Shown here: positions 1 through 8,109 of the stretch, one piece after another
Position numbering within the stretch: position 1 is the stretch's first letter
How the letters are laid out: every line of letters begins with the position of its first letter
Assembly (NCBI GenBank): GCA_963981015.1
Contig: CAXCCG010000020.1
Location: 1 to 34,962 of the forward strand
DNA: 34,962 nucleotides
Direction of reading: 5' to 3'
DNA from: Thiopontia sp013349825
GTDB taxonomy: Bacteria; Pseudomonadota; Gammaproteobacteria; GCF-002020875
Translations under genes and position numbers: made by a program
Notes under the pieces: model-generated
Database searches by the model: none
Told to the model about the DNA's origin: nothing
What the model saw: only the letters and a program-made list of their open reading frames with translations

Positions 1-1
1 A

Positions 2-89
2 TGGCGGAGAGCGAGGGATTCGAACCCTCGATACGTTTCCGTATACACACTTTCCAGGCGTGCGCCTTCGACCACTCGGCCAGCTCTCC
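2..89 (-). tRNA. tRNA-Ser (anticodon GGA)
   Basis: On the minus strand this folds as a complete class II tRNA. It has a 7-bp acceptor stem (GGAGAGC with GCTCTCC), discriminator G and an encoded CCA at the 3' end. The T loop reads TTCGAAT. A long variable arm with a GTATACG-like stem is typical of tRNA-Ser. The anticodon loop CTGGAAA gives anticodon GGA, which reads UCC and UCU. It closely resembles enterobacterial tRNA-Ser(GGA) as I remember it. Confidence 0.96.
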
Positions 90-104
90 ATTTGAAGGCG
101 ATAT

Positions 105-133
105 AGGATATACGTCCCTCTGCTAGAGCGCAA
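105..133 (-). promoter_or_regulatory. Probable sigma-70 promoter of tRNA-Ser
   Basis: Reading the minus strand, TTGCGC (133-128) is followed after exactly 17 bp by TATCCT (110-105). Transcription would start near 98, about nine bases before the mature tRNA end. Both hexamers are imperfect, but spacing and position suit a stable RNA promoter. Confidence 0.45.
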
Positions 134-164
134 GGATTTACGCCTAGGTCGTCGTGTACCTGTA

Positions 165-1253
165 TCAAGGCAGAGCGCTGTATTGAACGGGGTCTGGTAG
201 GTGGAGGGTTGAAGTGGGGAACGCAATCTCTGCATCGCACTGATCGATGATCTCTATTATCTGTAGCAGAACATCCTGCTTTACCTCATGAAATCGTACC
301 CAGTTGGTGGTTTTGGTGAAGGTGTAGATAAAGAAATCGAGTGAAGAGGGGGCGAAGGCGTTGAAGTTGACGATCAGAGTTTGACGGTTATCGATCTCGG
401 GGTGTGAGACCAGCATGGCCCGTACCCGGTTGATGATGGTCTCCATTTTATCGGCATCACAATAGCGGATGCCGATGGTCTCTTTGATGCGGCGGTGAGA
501 CATCCTCTGTGGGTTCTCTACGCTGATATTGGAAAAGGTTGCGTTAGGAATGTAGAGCGGGCGTTTATCAAAGGTACGCACCTTGGTGAGTCGCCAGCCG
601 ACCTCCTCTACAGTCCCTTCAATATTTTGGTCTGGTGAGCGGATCCAGTCTCCTGGTGAGAAGGGACGGTCAAGGTGAATCATGAGTCCGCCAAACAGGT
701 TGGCGAGCAGGTCTTTGGCAGCAAAACCAACCACCACACCACTCAAACCACCAAAAGCAAGTACACCGGAGATGCTGTAACCAAGCGTCTGTAGCATGAC
801 CAGTGCAGAGGTGATGAGAATGGAGCTGCGCAGCAGGCGGTTGATGGAGTCAACCATTGACTCATCAATTGTTCCTCTCTTGCGCTTACGCCCCTCAATA
901 TAGGCGCGTTGTCCCTGCTTGGAGAGACGGATCAGAAACCAGGTGAGTGCACTGATAACACCGATATCACGCAGTGGGGTGATGGCATCAAAAATTATAG
1001 CGGGGGTTTCATGTTGGGCAATGCGGGCACTGAAAGCAATTCCGGTGACCCAGATCAGCAGAGTCAGGGGGGGTTGCATTGCGCGCAGAATGGCATCATC
1101 CCACAGGTTTTTTGTACGCTGCTCCGCGCGAACGAGCAGGCGTTTTAAGGTTATGCGTTGTATGAGGTCAATGGTGAGTGCGATTAGAACGACGGCAAAG
1201 ATCTGGAAAATCCAGTGAGGGTGTTCCAGCAGGGCGGTAAATTGTTCAATCAT
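165..1253 (-). CDS. MscS-family mechanosensitive ion channel
   Basis: Small-conductance mechanosensitive channel of the inner membrane, expected to release solutes on hypo-osmotic shock. Several hydrophobic segments fill the first half. The pore-lining helix and start of the beta domain lie at about residues 162-203, with the family-typical glycine/alanine run GGLSGVVVGFAAKDLLANL followed by LDRPFSPGDWI. The C-terminal part is the cytoplasmic vestibule domain. The reading frame extends upstream to a TTG at 1274, but neither start has a good ribosome binding site. I chose the ATG at 1253 (362 residues), which begins MIEQFTALLEH. It is a single gene transcribed towards tRNA-Ser and divergent from the glnK-amtB promoter region. 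It is longer than E. coli MscS (286 residues), with an extra N-terminal membrane region as in the wider MscS superfamily. Substrate selectivity cannot be read from sequence. Confidence 0.88.
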   Translation of the reverse strand: MIEQFTALLEHPHWIFQIFAVVLIALTIDLIQRITLKRLLVRAEQRTKNLWDDAILRAMQPPLTLLIWVTGIAFSARIAQHETPAIIFDAITPLRDIGVISALTWFLIRLSKQGQRAYIEGRKRKRGTIDESMVDSINRLLRSSILITSALVMLQTLGYSISGVLAFGGLSGVVVGFAAKDLLANLFGGLMIHLDRPFSPGDWIRSPDQNIEGTVEEVGWRLTKVRTFDKRPLYIPNATFSNISVENPQRMSHRRIKETIGIRYCDADKMETIINRVRAMLVSHPEIDNRQTLIVNFNAFAPSSLDFFIYTFTKTTNWVRFHEVKQDVLLQIIEIIDQCDAEIAFPTSTLHLPDPVQYSALP

Positions 1254-1301
1254 GGTTAAAGTATAACTGCTCAATCTGGGTTAATTCAAAAACAGATCAA
1301 A

Positions 1302-1318
1302 AGCACTTTATTGGTGCG
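1302..1318 (+). promoter_or_regulatory. Candidate NtrC binding site 1
   Basis: AGCACTTTATTGGTGCG closely matches the NtrC dyad TGCACC-N5-GGTGCA, with both GCAC and GGTGC halves present. Its centre (1310) is about 118 bp upstream of the start predicted for the sigma-54 promoter at 1402-1417, a normal enhancer distance. Confidence 0.65.
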
Positions 1319-1332
1319 TTTATCTGGTGCTG

Positions 1333-1349
1333 TGCACCATTATGGTTCG
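1333..1349 (+). promoter_or_regulatory. Candidate NtrC binding site 2
   Basis: TGCACCATTATGGTTCG has a perfect left half of the NtrC dyad and a GGT right half. Its centre (1341) is 31 bp from site 1, three helical turns, the arrangement known for paired NtrC sites upstream of glnA. It overlaps a perfect inverted repeat TGGTGC-TGT-GCACCA at 1325-1339. Confidence 0.65.
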
Positions 1350-1401
1350 TTATTGATGCTATTTTATTGTGTATTTTATATAAGTGTTTGAATTTGCATT
1401 G

Positions 1402-1417
1402 TGGTACGGTTGTTGCT
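1402..1417 (+). promoter_or_regulatory. Sigma-54 (RpoN) promoter for glnK-amtB
   Basis: TGGTACGGTTGTTGCT matches the sigma-54 consensus TGGCACG-N4-TTGCW with one mismatch. The invariant GG (1403-1404) and GC (1415-1416) are 12 bp apart as required. Initiation would fall near 1428, about 85 bases before glnK. Position and paired upstream NtrC-like sites make this a standard nitrogen-starvation promoter. Confidence 0.85.
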
Positions 1418-1512
1418 CTTCAGTTGCATCAATACGGGGCAAAATTGCCTGGTACTGCATCATGAATGAACTGCACAGCCCTTTGGCTTACGTTAATGAA
1501 TGGAGATGAAAA

Positions 1513-1851
1513 ATGAAAATGGTTACAGCGATCATCAAGCCTTTTAAGCTGGATGATGTAAGAGAGGCGCTCTCAGAGATTGGAGTGAATGGAGTAACGG
1601 TCACAGAGGTAAAAGGGTTTGGCCGTCAGAAAGGCCATACCGAGCTCTATCGTGGTGCTGAGTATGTGGTCGATTTCCTTCCCAAGGTGAAGCTGGAGAT
1701 CGCAATTAAGGCAGAGTTGCTGGACCGGGTGATTGAGGTGATCCGTGAGGCGGCAAATACTGGCAAGATTGGTGACGGTAAGATCTTTGTCTCTAGCCTG
1801 GAGGAGACCATCCGTATACGTACCGGGGAATCTGGACCAGAGGCGGTTTAG
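1513..1851 (+). CDS. glnK: Nitrogen regulatory protein P-II (GlnK)
   Basis: P-II signal protein of 112 residues, the normal family length. It senses 2-oxoglutarate and ATP/ADP, is uridylylated by GlnD, and binds AmtB to block ammonium uptake when nitrogen is plentiful. The T-loop tyrosine target is Y51 in RGAEYVVDF. The ATP-binding segment TGKIGDGKIFV lies at residues 83-93 and the C-terminal signature is complete. The ATG at 1513 has a GGAG ribosome binding site about 6 bases upstream. amtB follows 46 bp downstream on the same strand, so the glnK name rests on this linkage as well as on the family. The sigma-54 promoter at 1402-1417 and two NtrC-like sites indicate induction under nitrogen limitation. 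Confidence 0.96.
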   Translation: MKMVTAIIKPFKLDDVREALSEIGVNGVTVTEVKGFGRQKGHTELYRGAEYVVDFLPKVKLEIAIKAELLDRVIEVIREAANTGKIGDGKIFVSSLEETIRIRTGESGPEAV

Positions 1852-1897
1852 ATTGAAATCAAGATAGATAGATTTAGATATTAAAGAGAAGTTAATA

Positions 1898-3211
1898 ATG
1901 TTGCAAAATCAATGGATTGAAAATATTGCCAGAGCGCTGTTAGTGCTCGTTCTTTTCCCTGAAATGGCGATGGCGGAAGAGGTCACCCTGAATGAGGGGA
2001 ATACCGCGTGGATTCTGACCTCAACAGCACTGGTGCTGTTTATGTCTTTGCCGGGACTGGCTCTCTTTTATGGGGGGCTGGTACGTTCCAAAAATGTGCT
2101 TTCGATACTAATGCAATGTTTTGCAATTGCCGGTATCGCCTCTATTCTCTGGCTGTTGGTTGGCTACAGCATAGCCTTTAGCGGAGGAAATGGTGGCTTT
2201 ATCGGTGGGTTCTCGAATGTACTGTTTGCAGAGATTCAGGAAGATACTCTCAGTGGTGACCTACCCGAATCTCTATTTGCGATCTTTCAGATGACCTTTG
2301 CGATTATTACGCCAGCACTGATTATTGGTGGTTTTGCGGAGCGTATGAAGTTTTCAGCAGTACTACTCTTCTCTGCGATCTGGTTGCTTGTTGTCTATGC
2401 ACCGATTACACACTGGGTATGGGGTGGTGGCTGGTTGGGCGAGATGGGACTGCTCGATTTTGCTGGTGGTACGGTTGTCCATATCACTGCGGGTGTTGCC
2501 GCACTGGTCGCTGCACTTGTACTGGGGCCGCGTAAAGGGTTTCCTGGCACAGCGATGCCTCCACATAATATGACCATGACTGTAACAGGGGCAGGGATGC
2601 TCTGGGTAGGGTGGTTTGGCTTTAACGGAGGAAGCGCACTGGCAGCCAATGGGGATGCAGCGATGGCTATTCTGGTGACTCATATATCAGCTGCGGCTGG
2701 AGCAATTACCTGGATGCTATATGAGTGGAAAAAATTTGGTATGCCTACTGCTCTGGGTACAGTGACCGGTATGGTGGCAGGCTTAGGCACCATTACACCT
2801 GCATCCGGTTTTGTAGGGCCAGCAGGAGCCTTGGTGATAGGTATCGTTGCCGGTGTGGTCTGTTTTAATGCCGTTATGTTGATTAAGCGTGTCTGGAAGA
2901 TCGATGACTCACTTGATGTGTTCCCGGTGCATGGTGTGGGCGGCATTATCGGCACCTTGATGGCTGGGTTTTTTGCTTCAGACCAGTTAGGTATCTTCAG
3001 TGGGCAGGGGCTTGCTGAAGGGGTAACAATTGCAGATCAGCTTGGAGTACAGGCTGTAGGTGTGGTCGCAACGGCTCTCTATACTGCGATTGCAACCTGG
3101 GCCATTTTGAAGGTGGTTGCCATGATGACAGGTGGTCTACGTGTGACAGCAGATGAAGAGACAGAAGGGCTGGATATCATCTCTCATGAGGAGCGTGGAT
3201 ACGATCTCTGA
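1898..3211 (+). CDS. amtB: Ammonium transporter AmtB
   Basis: Trimeric inner-membrane ammonium channel of 437 residues. An N-terminal signal peptide ends near AMA-EE (residues 24-28), and about eleven membrane helices follow. The conserved twin histidines of the pore are H195 in VVHITAG and H345 in PVHGVGG. D187 in LLDFAGG matches the essential aspartate of the family. The start has an AGAGAAG ribosome binding site. It is co-transcribed with glnK, its cytoplasmic gate partner, and ends in a strong terminator at 3235-3271. Between the two genes is a short GATA-rich run (about 1863-1880) with no evident function. Confidence 0.97.
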   Translation: MLQNQWIENIARALLVLVLFPEMAMAEEVTLNEGNTAWILTSTALVLFMSLPGLALFYGGLVRSKNVLSILMQCFAIAGIASILWLLVGYSIAFSGGNGGFIGGFSNVLFAEIQEDTLSGDLPESLFAIFQMTFAIITPALIIGGFAERMKFSAVLLFSAIWLLVVYAPITHWVWGGGWLGEMGLLDFAGGTVVHITAGVAALVAALVLGPRKGFPGTAMPPHNMTMTVTGAGMLWVGWFGFNGGSALAANGDAAMAILVTHISAAAGAITWMLYEWKKFGMPTALGTVTGMVAGLGTITPASGFVGPAGALVIGIVAGVVCFNAVMLIKRVWKIDDSLDVFPVHGVGGIIGTLMAGFFASDQLGIFSGQGLAEGVTIADQLGVQAVGVVATALYTAIATWAILKVVAMMTGGLRVTADEETEGLDIISHEERGYDL

Positions 3212-3234
3212 TCTGTGTCAGGTCATGGTAAGTG

Positions 3235-3271
3235 AAAGGGGCAGTACATCGGTGCTGCCCCTTTTGTTTTT
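3235..3271 (+). terminator. Intrinsic terminator after amtB
   Basis: AAAGGGGCAG (3235-3244) pairs perfectly with CTGCCCCTTT (3255-3264) around a 10-base loop, followed by TGTTTTT. The stem is A-rich on its left side, so it could also stop the convergent transcript of the gene at 3285-3671. Confidence 0.88.
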
Positions 3272-3284
3272 ATGTTGGTCTGCC

Positions 3285-3671
3285 TTATGTTGGGTTATTT
3301 AAGGACGGTTCTAATGCTGGTGGACTATCAGCTTCAGTCTCAGTCCCGGCTTCACTTTCAGGTTTATTTTCAGATTCTGTAGGGGTTGGTTTTTTGAGTC
3401 GGTGAGCTGGTTTTGCCAGAATCTCCAGATAAAAAGAGGTTAAATTTTGTTGCTCAGCCTCATTGATGAAATTGTTAATCTCAGCGACATGAATATCCTT
3501 TGCCTCTTCTGCACTGCTTCCATATTTACAATCAAAGCCCCAGAAGTCGGCCCCTTTGGGTAGCTTCTTTTTGCGCTCTCTCTTTAAGTACTTCTTGACG
3601 TCATGTTTGGCAGCCTCAATAAGCCGGGGAGCTTTAATCTTGGGGTGGGTTAACTGAAATATTTTTCTCAT
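3285..3671 (-). CDS. DUF6172-like small basic protein, function unknown
   Basis: A 128-residue protein of no known function. The first 90 or so residues look like the DUF6172 family as I recall it: it begins MRKIFQLTHPKIK, has a strongly basic stretch YLKRERKKKLPKG, then FWGFDCKYG and a segment ending in FYLEILAKP. No catalytic motif, signal peptide or membrane helix is visible. The last 34 or so residues are a low-complexity acidic tail rich in E, T, S and P. The frame opens with a TTG at 3689, but the ATG at 3671 has AAGGA at good spacing, so that start was chosen. It lies downstream of msrA on the same strand, separated by 83 bp that include a hairpin, and converges on amtB. Confidence 0.75.
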   Translation of the reverse strand: MRKIFQLTHPKIKAPRLIEAAKHDVKKYLKRERKKKLPKGADFWGFDCKYGSSAEEAKDIHVAEINNFINEAEQQNLTSFYLEILAKPAHRLKKPTPTESENKPESEAGTETEADSPPALEPSLNNPT

Positions 3672-3748
3672 GGTTGTCCTTTTTGGCAAGGCGGGTACAC
3701 GCTGTGATCTGCGTTCATCATAACATGGGTGTTAGCCGCCTCTTGTTT

Positions 3749-3776
3749 GGGTGATCAATGTGTTGCTTGATCACCC
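3749..3776 (-). repeat. Perfect 10-bp inverted repeat over the msrA stop codon
   Basis: GGGTGATCAA (3749-3758) and TTGATCACCC (3767-3776) form a perfect 10-bp stem with an 8-base loop. The msrA stop codon lies inside the arm. No T-run follows on either strand, so it is not a canonical terminator; it may protect the mRNA end or attenuate read-through into the DUF6172-like gene. Confidence 0.6.
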
Positions 3777-4345
3777 CAGATGGTTTTGAGCCGATGGTCA
3801 CGACCACAGTTCCAGCGATAGTACTTGTAGCGGATCGGGCTGTTTTTATAGAAATCCTGATGGTAGCTCTCCTCTCCTTGAATGGGGTAGAAGATAGTGG
3901 CTTTTAATATAGAGGTTACAACCGGTTGATCGGGAAACTGTTTAATAATTTCTGCTTTGGACTGTTCGGCGATTTTCTGTTCCAGTGCGTTGGCGACGAA
4001 AATAGCGCTCCGGTAACTGGGGCCTTTGTCACAGAACTGTCCGCTTGCATCGAAAGGGTCAATATTGATCCAGTAATAGTCCAACAACTCTCTGTAACTG
4101 ATTTTGTTGGAATTGTATGTGATTTCAACGGCCTCAAAATGACCACTATGGTTTCCGTTGTAGGTGGGGTTTTTCAGGGTTCCTCCAGTGAAACCGGAGA
4201 CCACATCAGTTACCCCCTTCAGCTTCTCAAAATCGGACTCCATGCACCAAAAGCAGCCACCTGCCAACAGAGCCTTCTCGGCACTGGCGCTGGATGTATA
4301 GAGGAGAAGAGTGGTGAGTGAAAAAAGTATAAATCGAAGGTTCAT
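3755..4345 (-). CDS. msrA: Exported peptide methionine-S-sulfoxide reductase
   Basis: Reduces methionine-S-sulfoxide in oxidised proteins. The GCFWCMES active site puts the catalytic cysteine at C31, with C34, C105 and C180 available for resolving or recycling. Other family blocks are present: GFTGG, HFEAVEITY, and the C-terminal region with NSPIRYKYYRWNCGRDH. The first 22 residues form a typical signal peptide (hydrophobic core FILFSLTTLLLY, then SSASA-EK), so the enzyme is predicted to act in the periplasm, unlike most cytoplasmic MsrA. The ATG at 4345 has GGAGAG six bases upstream. No MsrB or thioredoxin-like donor lies nearby. It is divergent from the U32 gene at 4405. Confidence 0.94.
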   Translation of the reverse strand: MNLRFILFSLTTLLLYTSSASAEKALLAGGCFWCMESDFEKLKGVTDVVSGFTGGTLKNPTYNGNHSGHFEAVEITYNSNKISYRELLDYYWINIDPFDASGQFCDKGPSYRSAIFVANALEQKIAEQSKAEIIKQFPDQPVVTSILKATIFYPIQGEESYHQDFYKNSPIRYKYYRWNCGRDHRLKTIWGDQATH

Positions 4346-4404
4346 TTTGTCTCTCCGTGTGGTTGCGGTAGGGCCTCACCCCTCTCCTCAAAGCCCCGTA
4401 CAAT

Positions 4405-6672
4405 ATGCCCATGAAAAAAGAGATTGAATTACTGGCTCCTGGCGGGGATGTGGACTCGATCAAAGCGGCTATTCTGGCTGGTGCGGATGCAATCTACTGT
4501 GGTCTGGATAAATTCAATGCCCGTAACCGGGCCAAGAATATCACCTTTGAAGATCTGAACGGGATCTTGAGGCTGGCACACCAGCACAGCTGTGAAATTT
4601 TCCTGACGCTCAATATTATTATTGTCGAGAGCGAACTCTCGGCATTGACTGGCTTGCTGAACAAGTTGGTGAATACTACGCTGGACGGGATTATTGTTCA
4701 GGATCTGGGGCTATTTTATCTGCTTTCTAGCCACTTCCCTACGCTGAAAATTCATGCTTCTACCCAGTTAACGACCCATAATGAGGGGCAGATTCTCTTT
4801 TTGAAGAAGCTCAACGCGATCCGGGTCAACCTCTCTCGTGAGATGAATATTGATGAAATTACAGAGCTGACCCAGGTTGCGCACCGCAACGGTCTGTTAA
4901 CCGAGGTGTTTGTACATGGCTCAAACTGTATTTCGTTCTCCGGACTCTGTTATATGAGTTCTGTGCATGGAGGGAACTCCGGTAATCGGGGGCGCTGTAG
5001 TCAGCCTTGTCGTGATCAGTATCTGACTACGGCAGAGGGGAAGGATTTTCCGCTCAATATTAAAGATAATTCGGCCTATTCAGATCTTCGGGCGCTCTCT
5101 GATGCGGGCGTTGATTCGATCAAGATTGAGGGGCGCATTAAGAAGTACCACTACGTCTATACGGTGGTTGATACCTGGAGAAAGCAGTTGCAGGCGTTTT
5201 ATCAGCAGGGTTTAGTGGGCGGTGATGACAGTGGCCTGCGTAAGGTCTTTAATCGTGATTTTTCGAACTCCTTTCTGCAGGGAAACATCAGTCAGACGCT
5301 GTTTATTGATAACCCCAGAGACCACTCTGCAATCTACCATTCTCAGCAGAAGGGGGGGGCAGAGACAGAGAAGCTGGATACTGCAAAGAGAGAACTCTAT
5401 GATTTGAAGAGCAGGATTATCGATGATGTAAAAGTAGGGATTGAGCCACTCAGTATCAACAGGGCACCCTTGAAGCTCTCTTTCTCAGGCTGCAGAGATG
5501 AACCGTTAATGGCCTCGGTTAAAACGCCTGAAGCGGCCTTTGTGGTGTGTTCAGAAGATCATCTTGCGGTGCTGAACTCTGATAAAACGAGGGGAGGACA
5601 GAGTCTTGATTACACTTTCTTATCGAAGCGATTTAAGGGGGTCAATGATACGGAGTATTTTATTGAGTCGTTGGAGCTGGAAGGGTTGGAGCCTGGTCTG
5701 GCCCTCCCGTTTAAGGCGCTTACAGCGCTGAAGAACCGGCTGCTGTTTGTGTTGAACGGGTCGAGAGAGTACGTGAACCCTGTGGAGCTGCCGCGTTTAC
5801 AGAAACCGCCTGTTGATGAGGTAGCTCCGGCACTCTCTCTGTTGATCTCTGCTGAAGAGGATCTGTATCTATGTGAAGAGACAAGTGCGGAGATCTACTT
5901 CCAACTACCGAATAGTTTGCACAGTACCCTGGATGAGCTGGTTGAGCTGTTTAAGGGTAATCAGCGACTCATCCCCTGGTTTCCTGCACTGTTGATTGGT
6001 GAGGATTACCAGGCAGCGGTTTCTTTTCTACAGCAGGTGCAGCCCGCACGTATTGTTACCAATAATAGTGGGGTTGCTTATGCGGCCTACCGGCAAGAGG
6101 TCTCTTGGGTGGCTGGACCTCATATGAATCTGGTTAACTCATTCAGCCTGTTATGCCTCAAAGAGCAGTTCAATTGTGAAGGTGCTTTTATCTCTAATGA
6201 GCTCAATAGGGGGCAGATTAAAGGCATCAAAAAGCCCGATAATTTCAAGCTCTATTACAGCATCTCCCATCCGATTGTATTGATGATGAGCCGGGTCTGT
6301 ATGTTCTATCAGGTGACAGGGTGTAAGAAGAGCATTGTCGATAATAAGTGTATTGAGCGCTGTGAGAAGTCATCGGTGATTACCAATTTGAATGGAGTCT
6401 CCTTTTTTATCGATAAGGAGAGAGGGGGATATCATCATGTCTATAATGAGGCCAATTTCCTTAATACCGATATTTTGGGGGATATTCCGGGGTTGTTCTC
6501 CAGCCTCTTTGTTGATTTGAGGTGCGTGAAGACAGAGACTCAAAGATCAGTTGAAAAATCTGAGTTAATCCGGCTGTTTGAGACATCTCTCAATGGAAAC
6601 CAAGAGTCAACAGAGCGATTGCGGCAAGCACTTTACCCGACTACCAATACCCAGTACCAAAAGGGGATTTGA
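4405..6672 (+). CDS. U32-family protein (RlhA/YegQ/UbiU-V superfamily) with two U32-like halves
   Basis: A 755-residue member of the U32 'peptidase' superfamily, whose characterised members (RlhA, TrhP/YegQ, UbiU/UbiV) are mostly RNA or ubiquinone hydroxylation factors with a 4Fe-4S cluster. Residues 6-270 carry the U32 barrel: ELLAPGGDVDSIKAAILAGADAIYCG, then C175, C182, C198 and C202 in the segment ending GRCSQPCR, then IKIEGRIKK. The second half (about 475-715) looks like a diverged second U32 unit, with GPHMNLVNSFSLL and its own cysteine set C632, C640, C649 and C653. A role in rRNA or tRNA hydroxylation is possible but unproven; proteolysis is not supported. Two ATGs (4405 and 4411) compete and neither has a convincing ribosome binding site. 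TACAAT directly abuts the first one. Confidence 0.82.
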   Translation: MPMKKEIELLAPGGDVDSIKAAILAGADAIYCGLDKFNARNRAKNITFEDLNGILRLAHQHSCEIFLTLNIIIVESELSALTGLLNKLVNTTLDGIIVQDLGLFYLLSSHFPTLKIHASTQLTTHNEGQILFLKKLNAIRVNLSREMNIDEITELTQVAHRNGLLTEVFVHGSNCISFSGLCYMSSVHGGNSGNRGRCSQPCRDQYLTTAEGKDFPLNIKDNSAYSDLRALSDAGVDSIKIEGRIKKYHYVYTVVDTWRKQLQAFYQQGLVGGDDSGLRKVFNRDFSNSFLQGNISQTLFIDNPRDHSAIYHSQQKGGAETEKLDTAKRELYDLKSRIIDDVKVGIEPLSINRAPLKLSFSGCRDEPLMASVKTPEAAFVVCSEDHLAVLNSDKTRGGQSLDYTFLSKRFKGVNDTEYFIESLELEGLEPGLALPFKALTALKNRLLFVLNGSREYVNPVELPRLQKPPVDEVAPALSLLISAEEDLYLCEETSAEIYFQLPNSLHSTLDELVELFKGNQRLIPWFPALLIGEDYQAAVSFLQQVQPARIVTNNSGVAYAAYRQEVSWVAGPHMNLVNSFSLLCLKEQFNCEGAFISNELNRGQIKGIKKPDNFKLYYSISHPIVLMMSRVCMFYQVTGCKKSIVDNKCIERCEKSSVITNLNGVSFFIDKERGGYHHVYNEANFLNTDILGDIPGLFSSLFVDLRCVKTETQRSVEKSELIRLFETSLNGNQESTERLRQALYPTTNTQYQKGI

Positions 6673-6774
6673 GAGTACCTTTGATTTTGATCTGCTGTGA
6701 TGGGCTGTATTGAGGTGAGGAAAATCGGAATAGGGTAAAATTCCCGCCTTTCTCTTTAGATTACAGATAAATCA

Positions 6775-8109
6775 ATGTCCAAAAAGGTCCTGATAAAAAC
6801 ATTTGGTTGCCAGATGAATGATTATGACTCTGCCCGTATGGTGGAGTTGTTGGAGAAGTCGCACGGCTACCGGCGTACTGAAAACCCGGAAGAGGCGGAT
6901 CTGCTGTTGCTTAATACCTGCTCAGTGCGAGAGAAGGCGCAGGAGAAGGTGTTCTCACAGTTAGGTCTGTGGCGTCCATTGAAAGAGAAGCGTCCCGGTG
7001 TGTTGATCGGTGTTGGTGGTTGTGTTGCAAGTCAGGAGGGGGAGGCGATTCGTGGTCGTGCCCCGTTTGTTGATCTGGTGTTTGGGCCACAAACGTTGCA
7101 TCGTCTGCCGGAGATGTTGGATGCAACAAATCAGAATCACAAAGCGGTCGTCGATGTGTCCTTTCCTGAAATCGAGAAATTTGACCGTCTGCCTGAGCCT
7201 CAGGCCAATGGGGTGAGTGCGCATGTCAGTATTATGGAGGGGTGCAGCAAGTACTGTACTTTCTGTGTCGTACCCTATACACGAGGGGAGGAGGTTAGCC
7301 GTCCGTTCGATGATGTGATTGCCGAAGTGGCTGGGCTGTTGGAGCAAGGGGTTAAAGAGATCAGTCTGTTGGGACAGAATGTGAATGCCTATCGTGGAGT
7401 CATGGAGGATGGAGAGGTTGCAGATCTGGCAACCTTGGTCCACTTTATTGCAGCGATGGAGGGAGTGGGACGAATTCGTTATACCACCTCGCATCCGATG
7501 GAGATGACGACAGAGCTGATTGAGAGTTATGGCGAGGTGAGGGAGTTGGTAAGCCATCTTCATCTACCGGTGCAGAGTGGTTCAGACCACATCCTGGCGA
7601 TGATGAAGCGTAACCATACCGTGCTGGAGTATCGTTCTATTATCCGCAGGCTACGCCAGCAGCGCCCTGATCTCAGTCTCTCTTCCGACTTTATTATCGG
7701 CTTCCCCGGTGAGACTGAGGCAGACTTTATGGCAACGATGGAGCTGATTGCGGAACTCCGTTTTGATCGCTCCTTCAGTTTTATCTATAGCCCCCGGCCA
7801 GGGACACCCGCCTCAGATCTGCCAGATGATGTGCCACACAAGGTCAAGCAGCAGCGTCTCGCACGACTACAGGAGCGGCTGAACCAGATTGCGATGGAGA
7901 TCAGTCGTGAGATGGTCGGTACGGTACAAAAGGTATTGGTGGAAGGACCGGCACGTAAAGGGCCGGGTACGCAGGTGGCGGGTCGTACCGAGAATAATCG
8001 TGTGGTCAATTTTGATGGCCCACTGTCACTGACAGGGCAGTTCGTTGCGGTGATGATAACGGAAGCATTGCCGAACTCGCTGCGTGGTAAGCGGGTCGCG
8101 GTATCATGA
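6775..8109 (+). CDS. miaB: tRNA-2-methylthio-N6-dimethylallyladenosine synthase MiaB
   Basis: Radical SAM methylthiotransferase of 444 residues. It adds the methylthio group to i6A37 in tRNAs reading U-starting codons. The N-terminal UPF0004 domain carries C12, C49 and C83 for the auxiliary 4Fe-4S cluster. The radical SAM motif is CSKYCTFC (C157, C161, C164). A TRAM RNA-binding domain fills about residues 378-441. It is the first gene of the conserved miaB-ybeZ-ybeY-ybeX-lnt cluster and overlaps the PhoH-like gene by 4 bp. The start ATG lacks a strong ribosome binding site. A TAAAAT hexamer at 6736-6741 could be a -10 box, but no good -35 is seen. Confidence 0.97.
   Translation: MSKKVLIKTFGCQMNDYDSARMVELLEKSHGYRRTENPEEADLLLLNTCSVREKAQEKVFSQLGLWRPLKEKRPGVLIGVGGCVASQEGEAIRGRAPFVDLVFGPQTLHRLPEMLDATNQNHKAVVDVSFPEIEKFDRLPEPQANGVSAHVSIMEGCSKYCTFCVVPYTRGEEVSRPFDDVIAEVAGLLEQGVKEISLLGQNVNAYRGVMEDGEVADLATLVHFIAAMEGVGRIRYTTSHPMEMTTELIESYGEVRELVSHLHLPVQSGSDHILAMMKRNHTVLEYRSIIRRLRQQRPDLSLSSDFIIGFPGETEADFMATMELIAELRFDRSFSFIYSPRPGTPASDLPDDVPHKVKQQRLARLQERLNQIAMEISREMVGTVQKVLVEGPARKGPGTQVAGRTENNRVVNFDGPLSLTGQFVAVMITEALPNSLRGKRVAVS

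Noticed and set aside
6961..7563. 200-residue minus-strand open frame
   Set aside because: Fully antisense to miaB, with low-complexity, histidine- and cysteine-rich translation and no ribosome binding site.
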